64,000 nt of DNA, taken from the NCBI GenBank assembly GCA_019747815.1, contig JAIEQJ010000045.1:1-64000 (forward strand), in the 5' to 3' direction. The notes below the pieces were generated by a model. It was not told the origin of the DNA, did no database searches, and saw only the letters and a list, made by a program, of their open reading frames with translations. The DNA is from Hyphomonadaceae bacterium (GTDB taxonomy: Bacteria > Pseudomonadota > Alphaproteobacteria > Rhizobiales > Hyphomicrobiaceae). Positions 35,997 through 45,463 of the stretch are shown piece after piece (within the stretch, counting starts at the first letter, position 1; each line of letters begins with the position of its first letter). The translations under genes were made by a program, and so were the position numbers.

Positions 35997-38900
35997 ATGG
36001 GGTTCGACGTCGTCGCGGCCATCAACGGCATCTGGCAATCCCAATACGGCCTCCTCGCCGTGCTGTCGGCCCTCCTGTTTCTCGCGCTGTGGATTTCGGG
36101 TTTCTTCGGGCGTCTCTTCCGCATCATTGAAGAGATGATGTTCAACAACTGGCAGCTCGCGCTGCTGGGTGCCACGGCCATCGCCCTCTCACTGGCCTCC
36201 GGCTACACCACCTTCGACGGCCTGCGCAATTTCACCTCCGCGCCCTTGCTTTCGGTTCTCATCGCGTTCGGCATTCAGGGCGTGATGCTGATCGTGGCGT
36301 GGCTGATCGGCGAGAGCTTTGCCACCGGCATGAACCAGCGCAGTGCGGGAGCCAGGGGCTTCACTGCGCGGGAAGCCGTCATCGGCATGGGGCTCGGCGT
36401 GGCGCTCGCCGGCCTCGCCTTCTACTGGGCGCTCCATCAATACAATGCCGTTGGCTTCACCCGGGCCTCGGGCCTGGTCGCCGACTGGGCGCGTTTTGCC
36501 GACGTTGCGCTCTATTTCCTGATCGCGCTGGTGCTGATCGCCGTCATCGCTTTCAACTTCCGCCGCGGCGGCGACATCTCCGTACCCTACGTGCAGAGCG
36601 TCCGCCTGATCGCCAGGAACTCGGTGCTGTGGGTGATGTTCCTGGCCTCGATGGCGGCCTCCGTCTTTTTCTCCTTCGACTCGCACTTCAATGCCATCTT
36701 TCCAGCCGAGCAGCGCAAGCGCGCCGCCGAGATCCGCACCCTCAACCAGGTGGGCCGCGTGGTCGCCGATATCGGCGAACGCACGCAGAAGGCGCAGATC
36801 GCCGAGGCCGAGCGCCTGTTCGACACCGGCGGCTGGAAGGCCTACGACGCCCAGCTCGCCCGGCTCGCGCACGAGGCGCAGGGCTCGCAGGCGGAGATCG
36901 AGAGATACTTCGTCCAGAAGATGGAGGAGCGCCGGCGCGGCATCGCCGAGCAGCAGGAGCGCGTATTCGGTGCGGAGCGCAGCCAGACCGCCCTGCTCAG
37001 AAAGCGCGATGAGCTCGAGGCCGAGCTGCAGCGCATCGAGCCCGGCATCGGCGCCTTCGAGGCGGACCTCGCCAAGGCGCAGGGCATCCACAACGAGACC
37101 AGGCAGGCCATCGCCGCCAAGCGTATCGAGGCCAATGCCGAGGACGGCGGCGTGGAGGGCACGCTCAAGCGCGGCAAGGGCCCCATCTACCGCCAGCGCA
37201 TGGCGGAAGTGGAGGAGCTGCAGCGCAAGCTCTCCATCACCGACGAGCCCCGCCTCAGAGAGGCGCAGCGCCAGCGCGACCAGGTCTCAGCCCGCATCGT
37301 CAGCCTGAAGCGCGAGATCACCACCATCAATGGCGAGGTGGCCAAGTACAAGGGCGAGAAGCAGACGGCAGAGCTGCGCATCAAGGCGGCGGAAGCCACC
37401 GAGACGGATGCGGAAGGGCCCAAGGTCGACCCGGCCCGCGTGCTGCCGGCCTTCGAGCGCGCCCGCGCCGCCTTCCGCCAGCACCCCGACACCGAGCGGC
37501 TGGCGGCCCTGCAGGCGCAATGCGGCAACCTGCTGAACGCCATGTCCAGCGCGCCGGCGATCAAGGACAGGGTGCGCGCCATCGACTGCGATCCCAAGCA
37601 GGCGGCGGAGGCGGCGGCACGCGTATTTGCGCTTAATGCGGGCCTCGTTGCCTTCCAGGCCAACTGCGCTGGCGGCTCCAAGCTGCCGCAGAACGCCACC
37701 ACCGACGGCCTGCTGGGCTTTGGTCGCAAGTGCTTGCAGGATTCCGGTCTCATTTCGCAGGAGTCGGCGGATCTCGGCTCGCGGCTGCAGGCCATCGACA
37801 TGAATCGCGACGACAAGGCGCATCGCTTCGTCGTGACCTGGAACGCGTTTCTGGACGGCAACCGCCTGGCCTACCTGGCGCTCGTTCTCGCCATCGGCGT
37901 CGACGCGCTGGTGTTCATGGCGGGCCTGTTCGGTGCCGCCGCCGTCAAGTCGCCGCTCTCGGATGTGCCGAGCCCGAAAGCCCGCAGCGCGGAGCAGCTC
38001 GAGGCCATCGTCAAGAACGCGCTGGGCGAGGATCGGCTGGAGAATGCCGAGCTTGTGCTGGCGGCCATGAAGCCCATGCGCACGCCGGGCGACAACCGCT
38101 CCGAGGTCGACCTCACCCACTACGATCCGGAGACGGCGCGCCGCATCAGAAAGGTGCTGGTGGCGGGCGCCAGCATCGGCGCGGTGGAGCGGGCCTCGGC
38201 GGACACGCGCGAGGAGCGCTATTTCGTGCGCTCGGAGCTGTTTGAGTATCTATCGGTGGTCGCCAACACCGCCCGCGAAAGCGACCGCGAATACTCCGAC
38301 CGCACGCGTCTCATCCAGATTGTCGGCGTGGCGCTGGAACCTGAACGCCAGCCCAACGCCGAAATCGTGCTGAGCCATGTGGAGCCTATCAACCAGCGCC
38401 ACGGCTTCATGGCCAAGGTGGACCTGGAAGCCATCCCAGCCGCTCACAAGCGCCTCGTGCAAACCGTGCTCAACGCCGCCATGACCCTCAACGCCGTGCA
38501 GCGGCACGACCGTGGCGGCTCGACGGGGCAGGGCCGATTGGGGCACTTGTTGCGGCGACCCTCGCCGCTGGAGACGACCTACCTCATCCGCTCAGATCTC
38601 TTCAAGACGCTGCTGCTCTACCGCGCCAGCTCCTCGGCGCTGCTGGCCCGCGGCGGCGAACGGCCGCTCACGGATGCCCGTGCGGCCCCTTCCCCGCTCA
38701 CCCCGCTGGCAACGGACACCCCGAAGCGCCTGCTGGCAAACCATCCGGCCGGCAACGGCATCGCGACCCGGTCGGACCAGGACCTCGAGGCCTACTTCCG
38801 GCACGAGCTGGTGAAGCCGCTGGGGATTGCGACCGCCTCTCTTGACCACATCTGGGATCCGGAGGTCGCTGGTGAAGCACTCGCGGCAGCCAACACCCTC

Positions 38901-39326
38901 AAGCGGCAGGCCCGCCAGCGCCCGGCGCTCAACAACGAGCTACGGCTGATCGAAAGCGACAGCAAACGCCTCCTGGAGCAGGCGCAGGAAACCCTCGCGG
39001 CACGATACCAGGGCGACCGGCACGCGCACGCCCTGCTCAATGACGTGGCCGCGGAGATCGATCGCAGGATCCCCGCGCTCATGCTGCTGCCCGAAAGCGG
39101 GCTGATCGACCGGCTGATCCTTGCGCTGGAGGAAGCGCACGGCGACAACCGCCTGAGCGACGACGAGCACCTCCTGCTCTCCCGCCTGCAGAAGCTCAAG
39201 GGCGATCTTGAAAGACTGCAGATCGGCGATTCCTCGGCCTGGAGGGGCATCCTGCGCCAGCTCGAGCATCTCAACGAGCCGGCTCCGGCCCCGACCCACC
39301 GGGTCGAGGATGGCCGATTCCACTGA
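35997..39326 (+). CDS. Large seven-helix membrane protein with long coiled coil and duplicated C-terminal domain
   Basis: 1109 residues; ATG at 35997 preceded by GGGAG (GTG at 35994 is an alternative). Six hydrophobic helices lie between residues 18 and 229, and a seventh at 625-650. Residues ~240-470 are charged and heptad-like, and four cysteines (510, 532, 558, 580) follow before the seventh helix. Beyond it, residues ~668-757 and ~772-878 are two copies of one domain: AEQLEAIVKNALGEDRLENAELVL versus LIQIVGVALEPERQPNAEIVL, each ending with a YF/YLIRS-LF motif. The extreme C terminus is helical. No known family recognised. Confidence 0.75.
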   Translation: MGFDVVAAINGIWQSQYGLLAVLSALLFLALWISGFFGRLFRIIEEMMFNNWQLALLGATAIALSLASGYTTFDGLRNFTSAPLLSVLIAFGIQGVMLIVAWLIGESFATGMNQRSAGARGFTAREAVIGMGLGVALAGLAFYWALHQYNAVGFTRASGLVADWARFADVALYFLIALVLIAVIAFNFRRGGDISVPYVQSVRLIARNSVLWVMFLASMAASVFFSFDSHFNAIFPAEQRKRAAEIRTLNQVGRVVADIGERTQKAQIAEAERLFDTGGWKAYDAQLARLAHEAQGSQAEIERYFVQKMEERRRGIAEQQERVFGAERSQTALLRKRDELEAELQRIEPGIGAFEADLAKAQGIHNETRQAIAAKRIEANAEDGGVEGTLKRGKGPIYRQRMAEVEELQRKLSITDEPRLREAQRQRDQVSARIVSLKREITTINGEVAKYKGEKQTAELRIKAAEATETDAEGPKVDPARVLPAFERARAAFRQHPDTERLAALQAQCGNLLNAMSSAPAIKDRVRAIDCDPKQAAEAAARVFALNAGLVAFQANCAGGSKLPQNATTDGLLGFGRKCLQDSGLISQESADLGSRLQAIDMNRDDKAHRFVVTWNAFLDGNRLAYLALVLAIGVDALVFMAGLFGAAAVKSPLSDVPSPKARSAEQLEAIVKNALGEDRLENAELVLAAMKPMRTPGDNRSEVDLTHYDPETARRIRKVLVAGASIGAVERASADTREERYFVRSELFEYLSVVANTARESDREYSDRTRLIQIVGVALEPERQPNAEIVLSHVEPINQRHGFMAKVDLEAIPAAHKRLVQTVLNAAMTLNAVQRHDRGGSTGQGRLGHLLRRPSPLETTYLIRSDLFKTLLLYRASSSALLARGGERPLTDARAAPSPLTPLATDTPKRLLANHPAGNGIATRSDQDLEAYFRHELVKPLGIATASLDHIWDPEVAGEALAAANTLKRQARQRPALNNELRLIESDSKRLLEQAQETLAARYQGDRHAHALLNDVAAEIDRRIPALMLLPESGLIDRLILALEEAHGDNRLSDDEHLLLSRLQKLKGDLERLQIGDSSAWRGILRQLEHLNEPAPAPTHRVEDGRFH

Positions 39327-39340
39327 CCGGGATCAAAACT

Positions 39341-39368
39341 AGGAACCGCGCGGGGATGCGCGGCTCCT
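39341..39368 (+). terminator. Hairpin after the large membrane protein gene
   Basis: AGGAACCGCGC pairs with GCGCGGCTCCT around GGGGAT, 15 bases after the stop. One mismatch and no T-run, so it is a probable but not certain terminator between the convergent genes. Confidence 0.45.
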
Positions 39369-39440
39369 CTGGCTCACCCGCCCGTCATGGACGGACGGTT
39401 GCGGTTGGCAGGCGTGAGGAGGACGCGTTGACGGCTGCGT

Positions 39441-40289
39441 CTACTCCCTGAACGCCACCACCTTCTGCTTCTGCTCGCCGAGCCCCTGGATGGTCAGGGT
39501 CATGACATCACCGGCCTTCAGCCAGACCGGCGGCTTCATGCCCAGCGCCACGCCGGGCGGCGTGCCGGTCGTCACCACGTCACCGGGCTCCAGCACCATG
39601 AACTGCGAGATGTAGTGCAGGCAGTGGGCGATGCCGAAGATCATGGTCTTGGTGTTGCCGGTCTGGCGGCGCTGGCCGTTGACGTCGAGCGTCATGGCGA
39701 GGCTCTGCACGTCGTCGATCTCGTCAGGCGTGACGAGCCACGGCCCCAGGGGTCCGAACGTCTCGGCGCACTTGCCCTTCATCCACTGGCCGCCACGCTC
39801 GGCTTGAAAGTGGCGCTCGGAGATGTCGTTGCAGATGGCATAGCCGGCAATGTGCGCCAGCGCGTCCTTCTCCGCCACATAGCGCGCGCGCCTGCCGATC
39901 ACGAACGCGATCTCGACCTCATAGTCGAGTTTGAGGGACCCCTTGGGGATCATCACGTCGTCGTCGGGACCGACGATGCAGTTGGCAAGCTTGTTGAAGA
40001 GAATGGGCTCCTTGGGGATCTCCGCGCCCGTCTCCTTGGCGTGGTCGACATAGTTGAGGCCGACGGCGATGAAGTTCTGCACCTTGCTGACGGGAGGACC
40101 GAGACGGACGCCCTGTGGCGCAGCCGGCAGCGATTTGGGGTCGAGCTTGCGCAGCTTGTCGAGGCTCGCCGCACCGAGGACCTCCCCGGTCATGTCCTTC
40201 ACGTGTGCCGACAGATCGCGAATGACGCCCTGGGCGTCGACGAGACCGGGCTTTTCGGCGCCGGCAGCGCCAAATCGAACAAGCTTCAT
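39441..40289 (-). CDS. Fumarylacetoacetate hydrolase-family protein
   Basis: 282 residues from ATG 40289 (GGAGGG upstream). The metal acid cluster appears in LKLDYEVEIAFVIG. FKLA-type segments (NFIAVGLNYVDHAKETGAE) and GTPPGVALG match the FAH family of acylpyruvate hydrolases and 2-oxo-hepta-diene isomerases in aromatic degradation. The exact substrate is unknown. It lies between two unusual loci on the minus strand, separated from the HerA-like ATPase gene by an AT-rich gap. Confidence 0.88.
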   Translation of the reverse strand: MKLVRFGAAGAEKPGLVDAQGVIRDLSAHVKDMTGEVLGAASLDKLRKLDPKSLPAAPQGVRLGPPVSKVQNFIAVGLNYVDHAKETGAEIPKEPILFNKLANCIVGPDDDVMIPKGSLKLDYEVEIAFVIGRRARYVAEKDALAHIAGYAICNDISERHFQAERGGQWMKGKCAETFGPLGPWLVTPDEIDDVQSLAMTLDVNGQRRQTGNTKTMIFGIAHCLHYISQFMVLEPGDVVTTGTPPGVALGMKPPVWLKAGDVMTLTIQGLGEQKQKVVAFRE

Positions 40290-40880
40290 GGGGGTCCCTC
40301 CTGGAACGTATTGGGGCACGCGCACCTCGGGTATGCCACAAGGGCGCCGACCTCGTCCCAGTTGCCTCTGGCGCCGCTCAAGTCAAGGATTTTGGGGCGT
40401 GCACCGCAGCGTGATCTGCGGCAAAACTCTGCCGCAAAACCCTTCGACCAAAGTTGTGGAAAACCTTTTCGTCACCGCTCGAGCTTGCCATGACAGCTCA
40501 ATTGCGAGCGCAACCACCGGCCTTTACGGCCTGCAATGGCTTAAAAATTTCGCCGGCTTAAAAGAGGTGCACCACGATATAAAAACCGGCACCGAGGAGA
40601 GGTCCCGCCGCACATGCTAACGCCATGATAACAAAAGACTTATCGATCACGACACTACCCCGCAACGCATACGACCCGCCGAAACCTAGCTTCTTGCCGC
40701 CAGCCTGGTTTCGAAATCCGGACCCGCCCTCCCCTTTGGTCCGTACGCATAATATAACTGGAAAACATCTATTTTGCACGTGGATTTAGCGTGCGTCGTG
40801 AAGAAATGGGCGTGCGCCCCTCGCCGAAGGCATGGTTTTTGCGCTGCAACACCATCGCCTTGGCGGGCTGAGCTCACGGC
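40290..40880. other. Intergenic spacer with a possible tiny membrane protein
   Basis: About 590 bases, partly AT-rich, between the FAH gene and the ATPase gene. A minus-strand frame (40558-40779) ends in a hydrophobic stretch (FVIMALACAAGPLLGAGFY) and could encode a ~30-residue single-helix peptide starting at a GTG near 40651. It has no homology I recognise. Otherwise I see nothing. Confidence 0.35.
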
Positions 40881-43800
40881 TCAAGAAAACAGCTTGAGCT
40901 GCTTCTCGTCCTGCCCCTTGGTCTCCCGCGCCAATTGCTCGATGCGGTCAAAGGGCACCTGCTCGGCGGAAATGAGCGAGCGCTGGGCCCGCATCGGCCG
41001 CACCAGCCCCTCCTGCACCAGGTGAAACTCGCCCACCGTCTGCCCGGGCAGCACGGCGCTGGGATCGAGCCCCGATTCGCTCTGGAACGCCGCCCTGAGC
41101 TTTCTGAGCGCGGTGTCCTCGCGCACGCGGCCGATGAACCACGACGTGATCTGATCGCGCGACTTGTAGTCGAGATCACCCGGCGATTGGGTGGCGAGCA
41201 TGATGCCGAGCCCCGCCGACCGGGCCCGCTTCAGCAGGCTCTGCAGCGGCTCGGCTGTGGCCGGCTTGGCGTTGGCCGGGATGTAGAGATCGGCCTCGTC
41301 GAACATCACCACGGCCTGCAATTCGTCGTTGGGGTTGCGCTGGCAGAAGCGCAGGGCCTCGGACAGGAACTGCGACACCCAGAACAGGATGTTCTCGTTG
41401 TCGCCGAGGAAGCCCGTGTAGATGATCGACAGTCGCGTCCGGTTGTCGCTGCGTGCATGCGGTCCCCGGCCGAGCAGCCGCTCCATGCGTAAGGGCTCGC
41501 CGCCGCCCTCGAACAGCGCCGAGTTGCGGTGCCGCAAACTGTCGAGTTGCGCCACGAGATCGCGGCGGATGCGCCCCGACGGGTCCATGCGCTGCGTCAG
41601 ATCCGACAGCTCGGGGTCTTCGTCCTCGAGCAGCGCGATGAGGTCAGCCAGCGTCACCTCCTTGCTGAACCGGCCGCCGAGAATGCGCAGCGCCACCGAG
41701 AGCGTGCCCGACTGCTTCTGGTGCGTTGCCGAGTTCTTCAGGTGCAGCATGTCGCCGAGCGCCGCCGCCGAAAGATTGGCGAGCAATTGCTGCTCCTGCT
41801 CGGGCAGCTCGTTGATGCCGTTGGGCAGCAGCGTGATCGAGATCGGGCGGCCCGAGGCCCGGCCCGGCGTGTAGACGGCAACGTCGATGGAGTCGGCAAG
41901 CTTCTCCCGCTCACCCCGCCGCTCGCCGTATTCGCCTTCGAGCGCCCGCCACACCTCCGGATTGGCGTAGGAGCACAGGTCGCCCTTGCGGTCGATCAGC
42001 ACCGCCGGCGTTCCCCTGAGCAGCAGCTGCTCGATGATGCACAGCGCCAGCGTGGTCTTGCCGGAGCCCGACCCGCCGAGCACCGCGGCATGGCGCTTGA
42101 GCACGTCCTTGTTGAGCGTGATGCTCTTGTTCGACCGCAACGCGCGTCCGGCCAGGATGCTGGTGGCGCCGTCTCCCGCCTCGTCGAGCAGGAGCGACAG
42201 CGGAATATCCTCCTTCGGCTCCTCCGTCGCGGCCCCACCGCCCCAGCCGGTCCAATCCGCACTGCGCGGTCCGGGCATGGCGACGGACAGCTTGCCCGGC
42301 GGCTCCGCGCCCATGGGATCCGCTGTGGCGGGCTCGACCGCCGGCACGGCGGCAACTTCGCCGGGACGCAGGCTGCGGCCCAGCAAATCCAGCCGCAGCA
42401 GGTGCACCACCGAAAGCACGTCCGACAGCAGCCTGGCGCGCTGGAACCAGTCAGCAAAGCCCGGATCGTGCCGGTGCTGGGCATGGAACTCGCGCACCAT
42501 CATCATGCGCTCCCAGTCCGGAATGGGCACCAGCAGCGAGCGGCCGCCCTTCTCGCGGAACTTGCGAAACGCCTGCGCGGTCTGATTCTTCTTGTTCGGG
42601 GGAAAATCGCTGGCGCGCAGCATGAAGCAGCTCTTGTCCCCCATGGCGTTGAGGACGCGATCGATCTGCCGCTTCAGCCCGCCGCCCTGCGTGGGCCGGT
42701 TGCAGAGGAAAATGCGCGATTCTGCGCTGAACCCCGCCGCGTGGCGCAGCGTGAGATCGATGGCGGGAAAAGCATCGGTCAACGTGACGCGCTTCACCGT
42801 GGCATCGATGGTGCCGGCCCATTCCTCCTTGGCCAATGCCAACGCACCGGCCAGAACACCCAACAGGCTCTCGTCGTCGCTCGGGATGTCCGCTTCCGAC
42901 TGCGCCATGAAGCGGTCCCAGTGGTCGCGGAACTCGATGGGGGCCGCAGGCACTGCCTCCTCGTCGCGGCTGCCGGCGAAACCCAGCGCCGCCGCCAGGG
43001 TCGAGATGAAGCCCAGTTTGTCTCCTGCGCCATCTCCAGGCTTCTCCTCCTGATCGACCTCGGCGTCGCCCTCCTGCTCGCGCATGCGCGTCTGCGCCAG
43101 CTCCAGGATGCGCCGGGTGGAAAGGCCGCCGAACTCCTCGAAGAACTGCGGGCCGAAGTAGAGCGTCGGATCGGAGCCGTTGTTGCGCGGGTCCTGCTGC
43201 AGCCGCTTGGCGATGATGAGCCGCGCCTCCTCGGCGGTGCGGGTCTCGATCAACGGCACCGGGCCCGCCTTCTCGATACGGTCGATGTAGGACTGCGCCA
43301 GCACCTCGCGCACCTTGCCGTAGAACTCGGCGAGGCACGACACCAGCACGATCGAGGTCGGCACGCGATTGGCAATCTGGATCAGATCGCGTGCGGCCTT
43401 CTGAAAGCGCTCGGCATAGTCGTCGAAGAAGCGCAGGTCCTCGACCTGGTCGATGGCGAACACCAGCGACGCGCGGTTGACCGACCACATCAGGCGGCCG
43501 AGCGACTCGATGATCTCAAAGGCGCGGCCCTCGCCCGTGTTGGGGTCGAGCGCTGCCACCGCCTCCTGCGAGAGGTCATTCAGCTTGTGCCCGTACAGGT
43601 ACTGGCGCACGCGCTGATCAATGCGCGGATCCGAGCGCTGCAGATAGAGCAGGGCGCGAACGATATTGATGTCGAGGTTCTGATCGGCAAACTTGGGCGC
43701 CGCGACGATCTCGTCGGCGATGCTCAATACCAGCTTGGCGAGCGACGCCTCGCTCAGCTTGGCATCGCGCAGCTTCTCGAGCAATGCGGGATCGACGACG

Positions 43801-44237
43801 GCGGTATCGCCGACCAGCCCGTTGGTGAGCCTGGCGAGCGCGCTCAGGCCGCCCTGGTCGGGGTCGTAGGGCTTTTCCAGCGAGGCGATCAGCCGGCGCA
43901 GGTAGTAGTCGGCATAGTTGGCCACATCGGGCGTCATCTGCGCATAGCCGAAGTAGGCGCGGCCCGTGCGATGGGCGCTGGTGCGCAGGGCGCGAATGAG
44001 GTGTGTCTTGCCGGCGCCCGACTGTCCGTGGAACAGGAGAATGCGCGCCTGCACCTGCGTGGCGCGATCCGCCGTCACGGCGCTCAAGAGCTCCGTGAAC
44101 TTGCGGCGCGCGGCGGCATGCACCAGCTCGACGTCGACAGGATCGGCCCGCCAGACGTCATCCTCCCAGGTGATGGAGTGCTCGAAGGCCGCTGACGGGC
44201 GGTCGGCAAGCGGCGCAATGTGAGCCTCGTGGCGCAT
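40881..44237 (-). CDS. Double ATPase: N-terminal AAA (STAND-like) plus C-terminal HerA/FtsK-like domain
   Basis: 1118 residues from ATG 44237. N-terminal ATPase: Walker A GQSGAGKTHL (71-80), Walker B-like VFAIDQVEDL (259-268). C-terminal ATPase: Walker A GGSGSGKTTL (721-730), Walker B AVVMFDEADLY (975-985), sensor-like LATQSPGD (1014-1021) and a GRVRED arginine segment. The latter fits the HerA/VirB4 hexameric motor fold, used for DNA or peptide translocation. A middle region (430-620) links them. It begins 32 bases after the upstream gene, so they form one transcript. Likely cytosolic or membrane-associated motor. Function unknown. Confidence 0.8.
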   Translation of the reverse strand: MRHEAHIAPLADRPSAAFEHSITWEDDVWRADPVDVELVHAAARRKFTELLSAVTADRATQVQARILLFHGQSGAGKTHLIRALRTSAHRTGRAYFGYAQMTPDVANYADYYLRRLIASLEKPYDPDQGGLSALARLTNGLVGDTAVVDPALLEKLRDAKLSEASLAKLVLSIADEIVAAPKFADQNLDINIVRALLYLQRSDPRIDQRVRQYLYGHKLNDLSQEAVAALDPNTGEGRAFEIIESLGRLMWSVNRASLVFAIDQVEDLRFFDDYAERFQKAARDLIQIANRVPTSIVLVSCLAEFYGKVREVLAQSYIDRIEKAGPVPLIETRTAEEARLIIAKRLQQDPRNNGSDPTLYFGPQFFEEFGGLSTRRILELAQTRMREQEGDAEVDQEEKPGDGAGDKLGFISTLAAALGFAGSRDEEAVPAAPIEFRDHWDRFMAQSEADIPSDDESLLGVLAGALALAKEEWAGTIDATVKRVTLTDAFPAIDLTLRHAAGFSAESRIFLCNRPTQGGGLKRQIDRVLNAMGDKSCFMLRASDFPPNKKNQTAQAFRKFREKGGRSLLVPIPDWERMMMVREFHAQHRHDPGFADWFQRARLLSDVLSVVHLLRLDLLGRSLRPGEVAAVPAVEPATADPMGAEPPGKLSVAMPGPRSADWTGWGGGAATEEPKEDIPLSLLLDEAGDGATSILAGRALRSNKSITLNKDVLKRHAAVLGGSGSGKTTLALCIIEQLLLRGTPAVLIDRKGDLCSYANPEVWRALEGEYGERRGEREKLADSIDVAVYTPGRASGRPISITLLPNGINELPEQEQQLLANLSAAALGDMLHLKNSATHQKQSGTLSVALRILGGRFSKEVTLADLIALLEDEDPELSDLTQRMDPSGRIRRDLVAQLDSLRHRNSALFEGGGEPLRMERLLGRGPHARSDNRTRLSIIYTGFLGDNENILFWVSQFLSEALRFCQRNPNDELQAVVMFDEADLYIPANAKPATAEPLQSLLKRARSAGLGIMLATQSPGDLDYKSRDQITSWFIGRVREDTALRKLRAAFQSESGLDPSAVLPGQTVGEFHLVQEGLVRPMRAQRSLISAEQVPFDRIEQLARETKGQDEKQLKLFS

Positions 44238-44269
44238 GAACCCTCGATCTATTGAACACTCGAGCCGCG

Positions 44270-45463
44270 TCAGGCGTCGACGCGGATGAAGTGAAACACG
44301 GTGTTGCGGTAGGAGACGGCAGAATCCTGCACATCCTTGATGTTGTCTTTGTCCTTCAGGTCGGCGTTGGCAAGCGCGAGCTGACCGGCGCGATGCGCTT
44401 CGGCGAGCATGCACTTGAACTCGATCTCCGACAGCCCCCAGTCGGGGCGCTTCTCGCGGATATTGCGCCACACGTGGCTGATGTAGGCCTTGCGGTCTCC
44501 GCTCCAGCCCTGCGCCTGGCTCGCTGCATGCCGCCGCACTTCCGAGGCGAAGCCGGGAAGATCCGGGCGTCCCAATGCCGGCGTCACGGGCGCAGGCGCG
44601 GAAACAGGCGCCGGCGCCACCAAGGCCGGGGCGACGTGCACAGCCGTGGCCGGCGACGGCGCAGGCTCGCCCCTCGCCGGCGCCCCCTTGCCCAACGCGC
44701 GCTTTAGAGCCTTGCGCCTGGTCGGCGCCGCCTTGGGCGGCGGCGCACCGAAGAACGTGCGCAGCAGCGCCACGCGCAGCCCGCCGAGATCCGTTGCAGC
44801 CGAGCCGAGGTGCTCGGCCGCCAGCGCCGCGATGAGCCGCGTATCGGTGCCGAAGTCACGCGGCTCATGCGCAAGCTGGGCTGCGAGCAGACGGCCGGCC
44901 TTGGCCGACAGCCCAAGCTTGCCCGCGAGCCCCGCCGTGCCCTTGTCGCCGAACGCGCGTTTGAGCGCGATGGCAGCCAGCGCCTCGCGCAGCCGCGCCG
45001 GCGTCACCACGCCCTTGATCTTGAGCTTGTAGGCGGACTCGACGACGGCGCCGCGCAGACCGTCCAGCGTCGCCAGCGCCTTGAGGCGCTTGGCCGGCTC
45101 GCGCTGCATGCCGAGCGCAACCGCCACCAGGCGGATGTCGCGCAACTCGCTCCACACGTGCGGAACGTCGCCTTTGGCCCCCAGGACCTGGGCCGCTTGC
45201 GCCTTGCCCGCATCGCTCGCGCCGACGCGAGCCGATTTTGCCGTCACCAGGCCCTGCGCGCCGAGCGCTTCGATGTGCCGCTCTACCTCGGCACGCCACT
45301 GGGCAAGCGGCTGCCCGGCCGCGATGGGCGCGAGATCGGTGGCGATTTCAGACTTGGTGGCGCCGCGCAGGGCGCAGGCAATGCGCACCAGCACGAGAGT
45401 GCGAACCCGGTCGGCGCTGCCGGCTCCGGCGGACGGCTTTTCCAGGACAGCGGCTCTCTGCAC
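44270..45463 (-). CDS. Unknown protein with winged-helix-like repeats, partner of the HerA-like ATPase
   Basis: 397 residues, GTG start at 45463 with an ideal AAGGAGG site. The N-terminal region LVLVRIACALRGATKSEIATDL resembles a winged helix. A second related helical block lies near 140-230. Residues ~255-290 are alanine/proline linker. The C terminus (about 300-397) has a compact domain: YISHVWRNIREKRPDWGLSE, MLAEAHRAGQLALANADL and TVFHFIRV, which again looks wing-like. No enzymatic motif is visible. It is the first gene of a two-gene unit with the double ATPase. Confidence 0.65.
   Translation of the reverse strand: MQRAAVLEKPSAGAGSADRVRTLVLVRIACALRGATKSEIATDLAPIAAGQPLAQWRAEVERHIEALGAQGLVTAKSARVGASDAGKAQAAQVLGAKGDVPHVWSELRDIRLVAVALGMQREPAKRLKALATLDGLRGAVVESAYKLKIKGVVTPARLREALAAIALKRAFGDKGTAGLAGKLGLSAKAGRLLAAQLAHEPRDFGTDTRLIAALAAEHLGSAATDLGGLRVALLRTFFGAPPPKAAPTRRKALKRALGKGAPARGEPAPSPATAVHVAPALVAPAPVSAPAPVTPALGRPDLPGFASEVRRHAASQAQGWSGDRKAYISHVWRNIREKRPDWGLSEIEFKCMLAEAHRAGQLALANADLKDKDNIKDVQDSAVSYRNTVFHFIRVDA

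Noticed and set aside
41529-44195. Long plus-strand reading frame opposite the double ATPase
   Set aside because: It is antisense to a gene with complete motifs; the translation is arginine- and histidine-rich, as expected from GC-rich complementary frames.
40881-45463. BREX- or DISARM-type defence assignment
   Set aside because: Marker genes such as PglZ, methyltransferases or BrxC-like neighbours are absent, so a specific system name is not supported.
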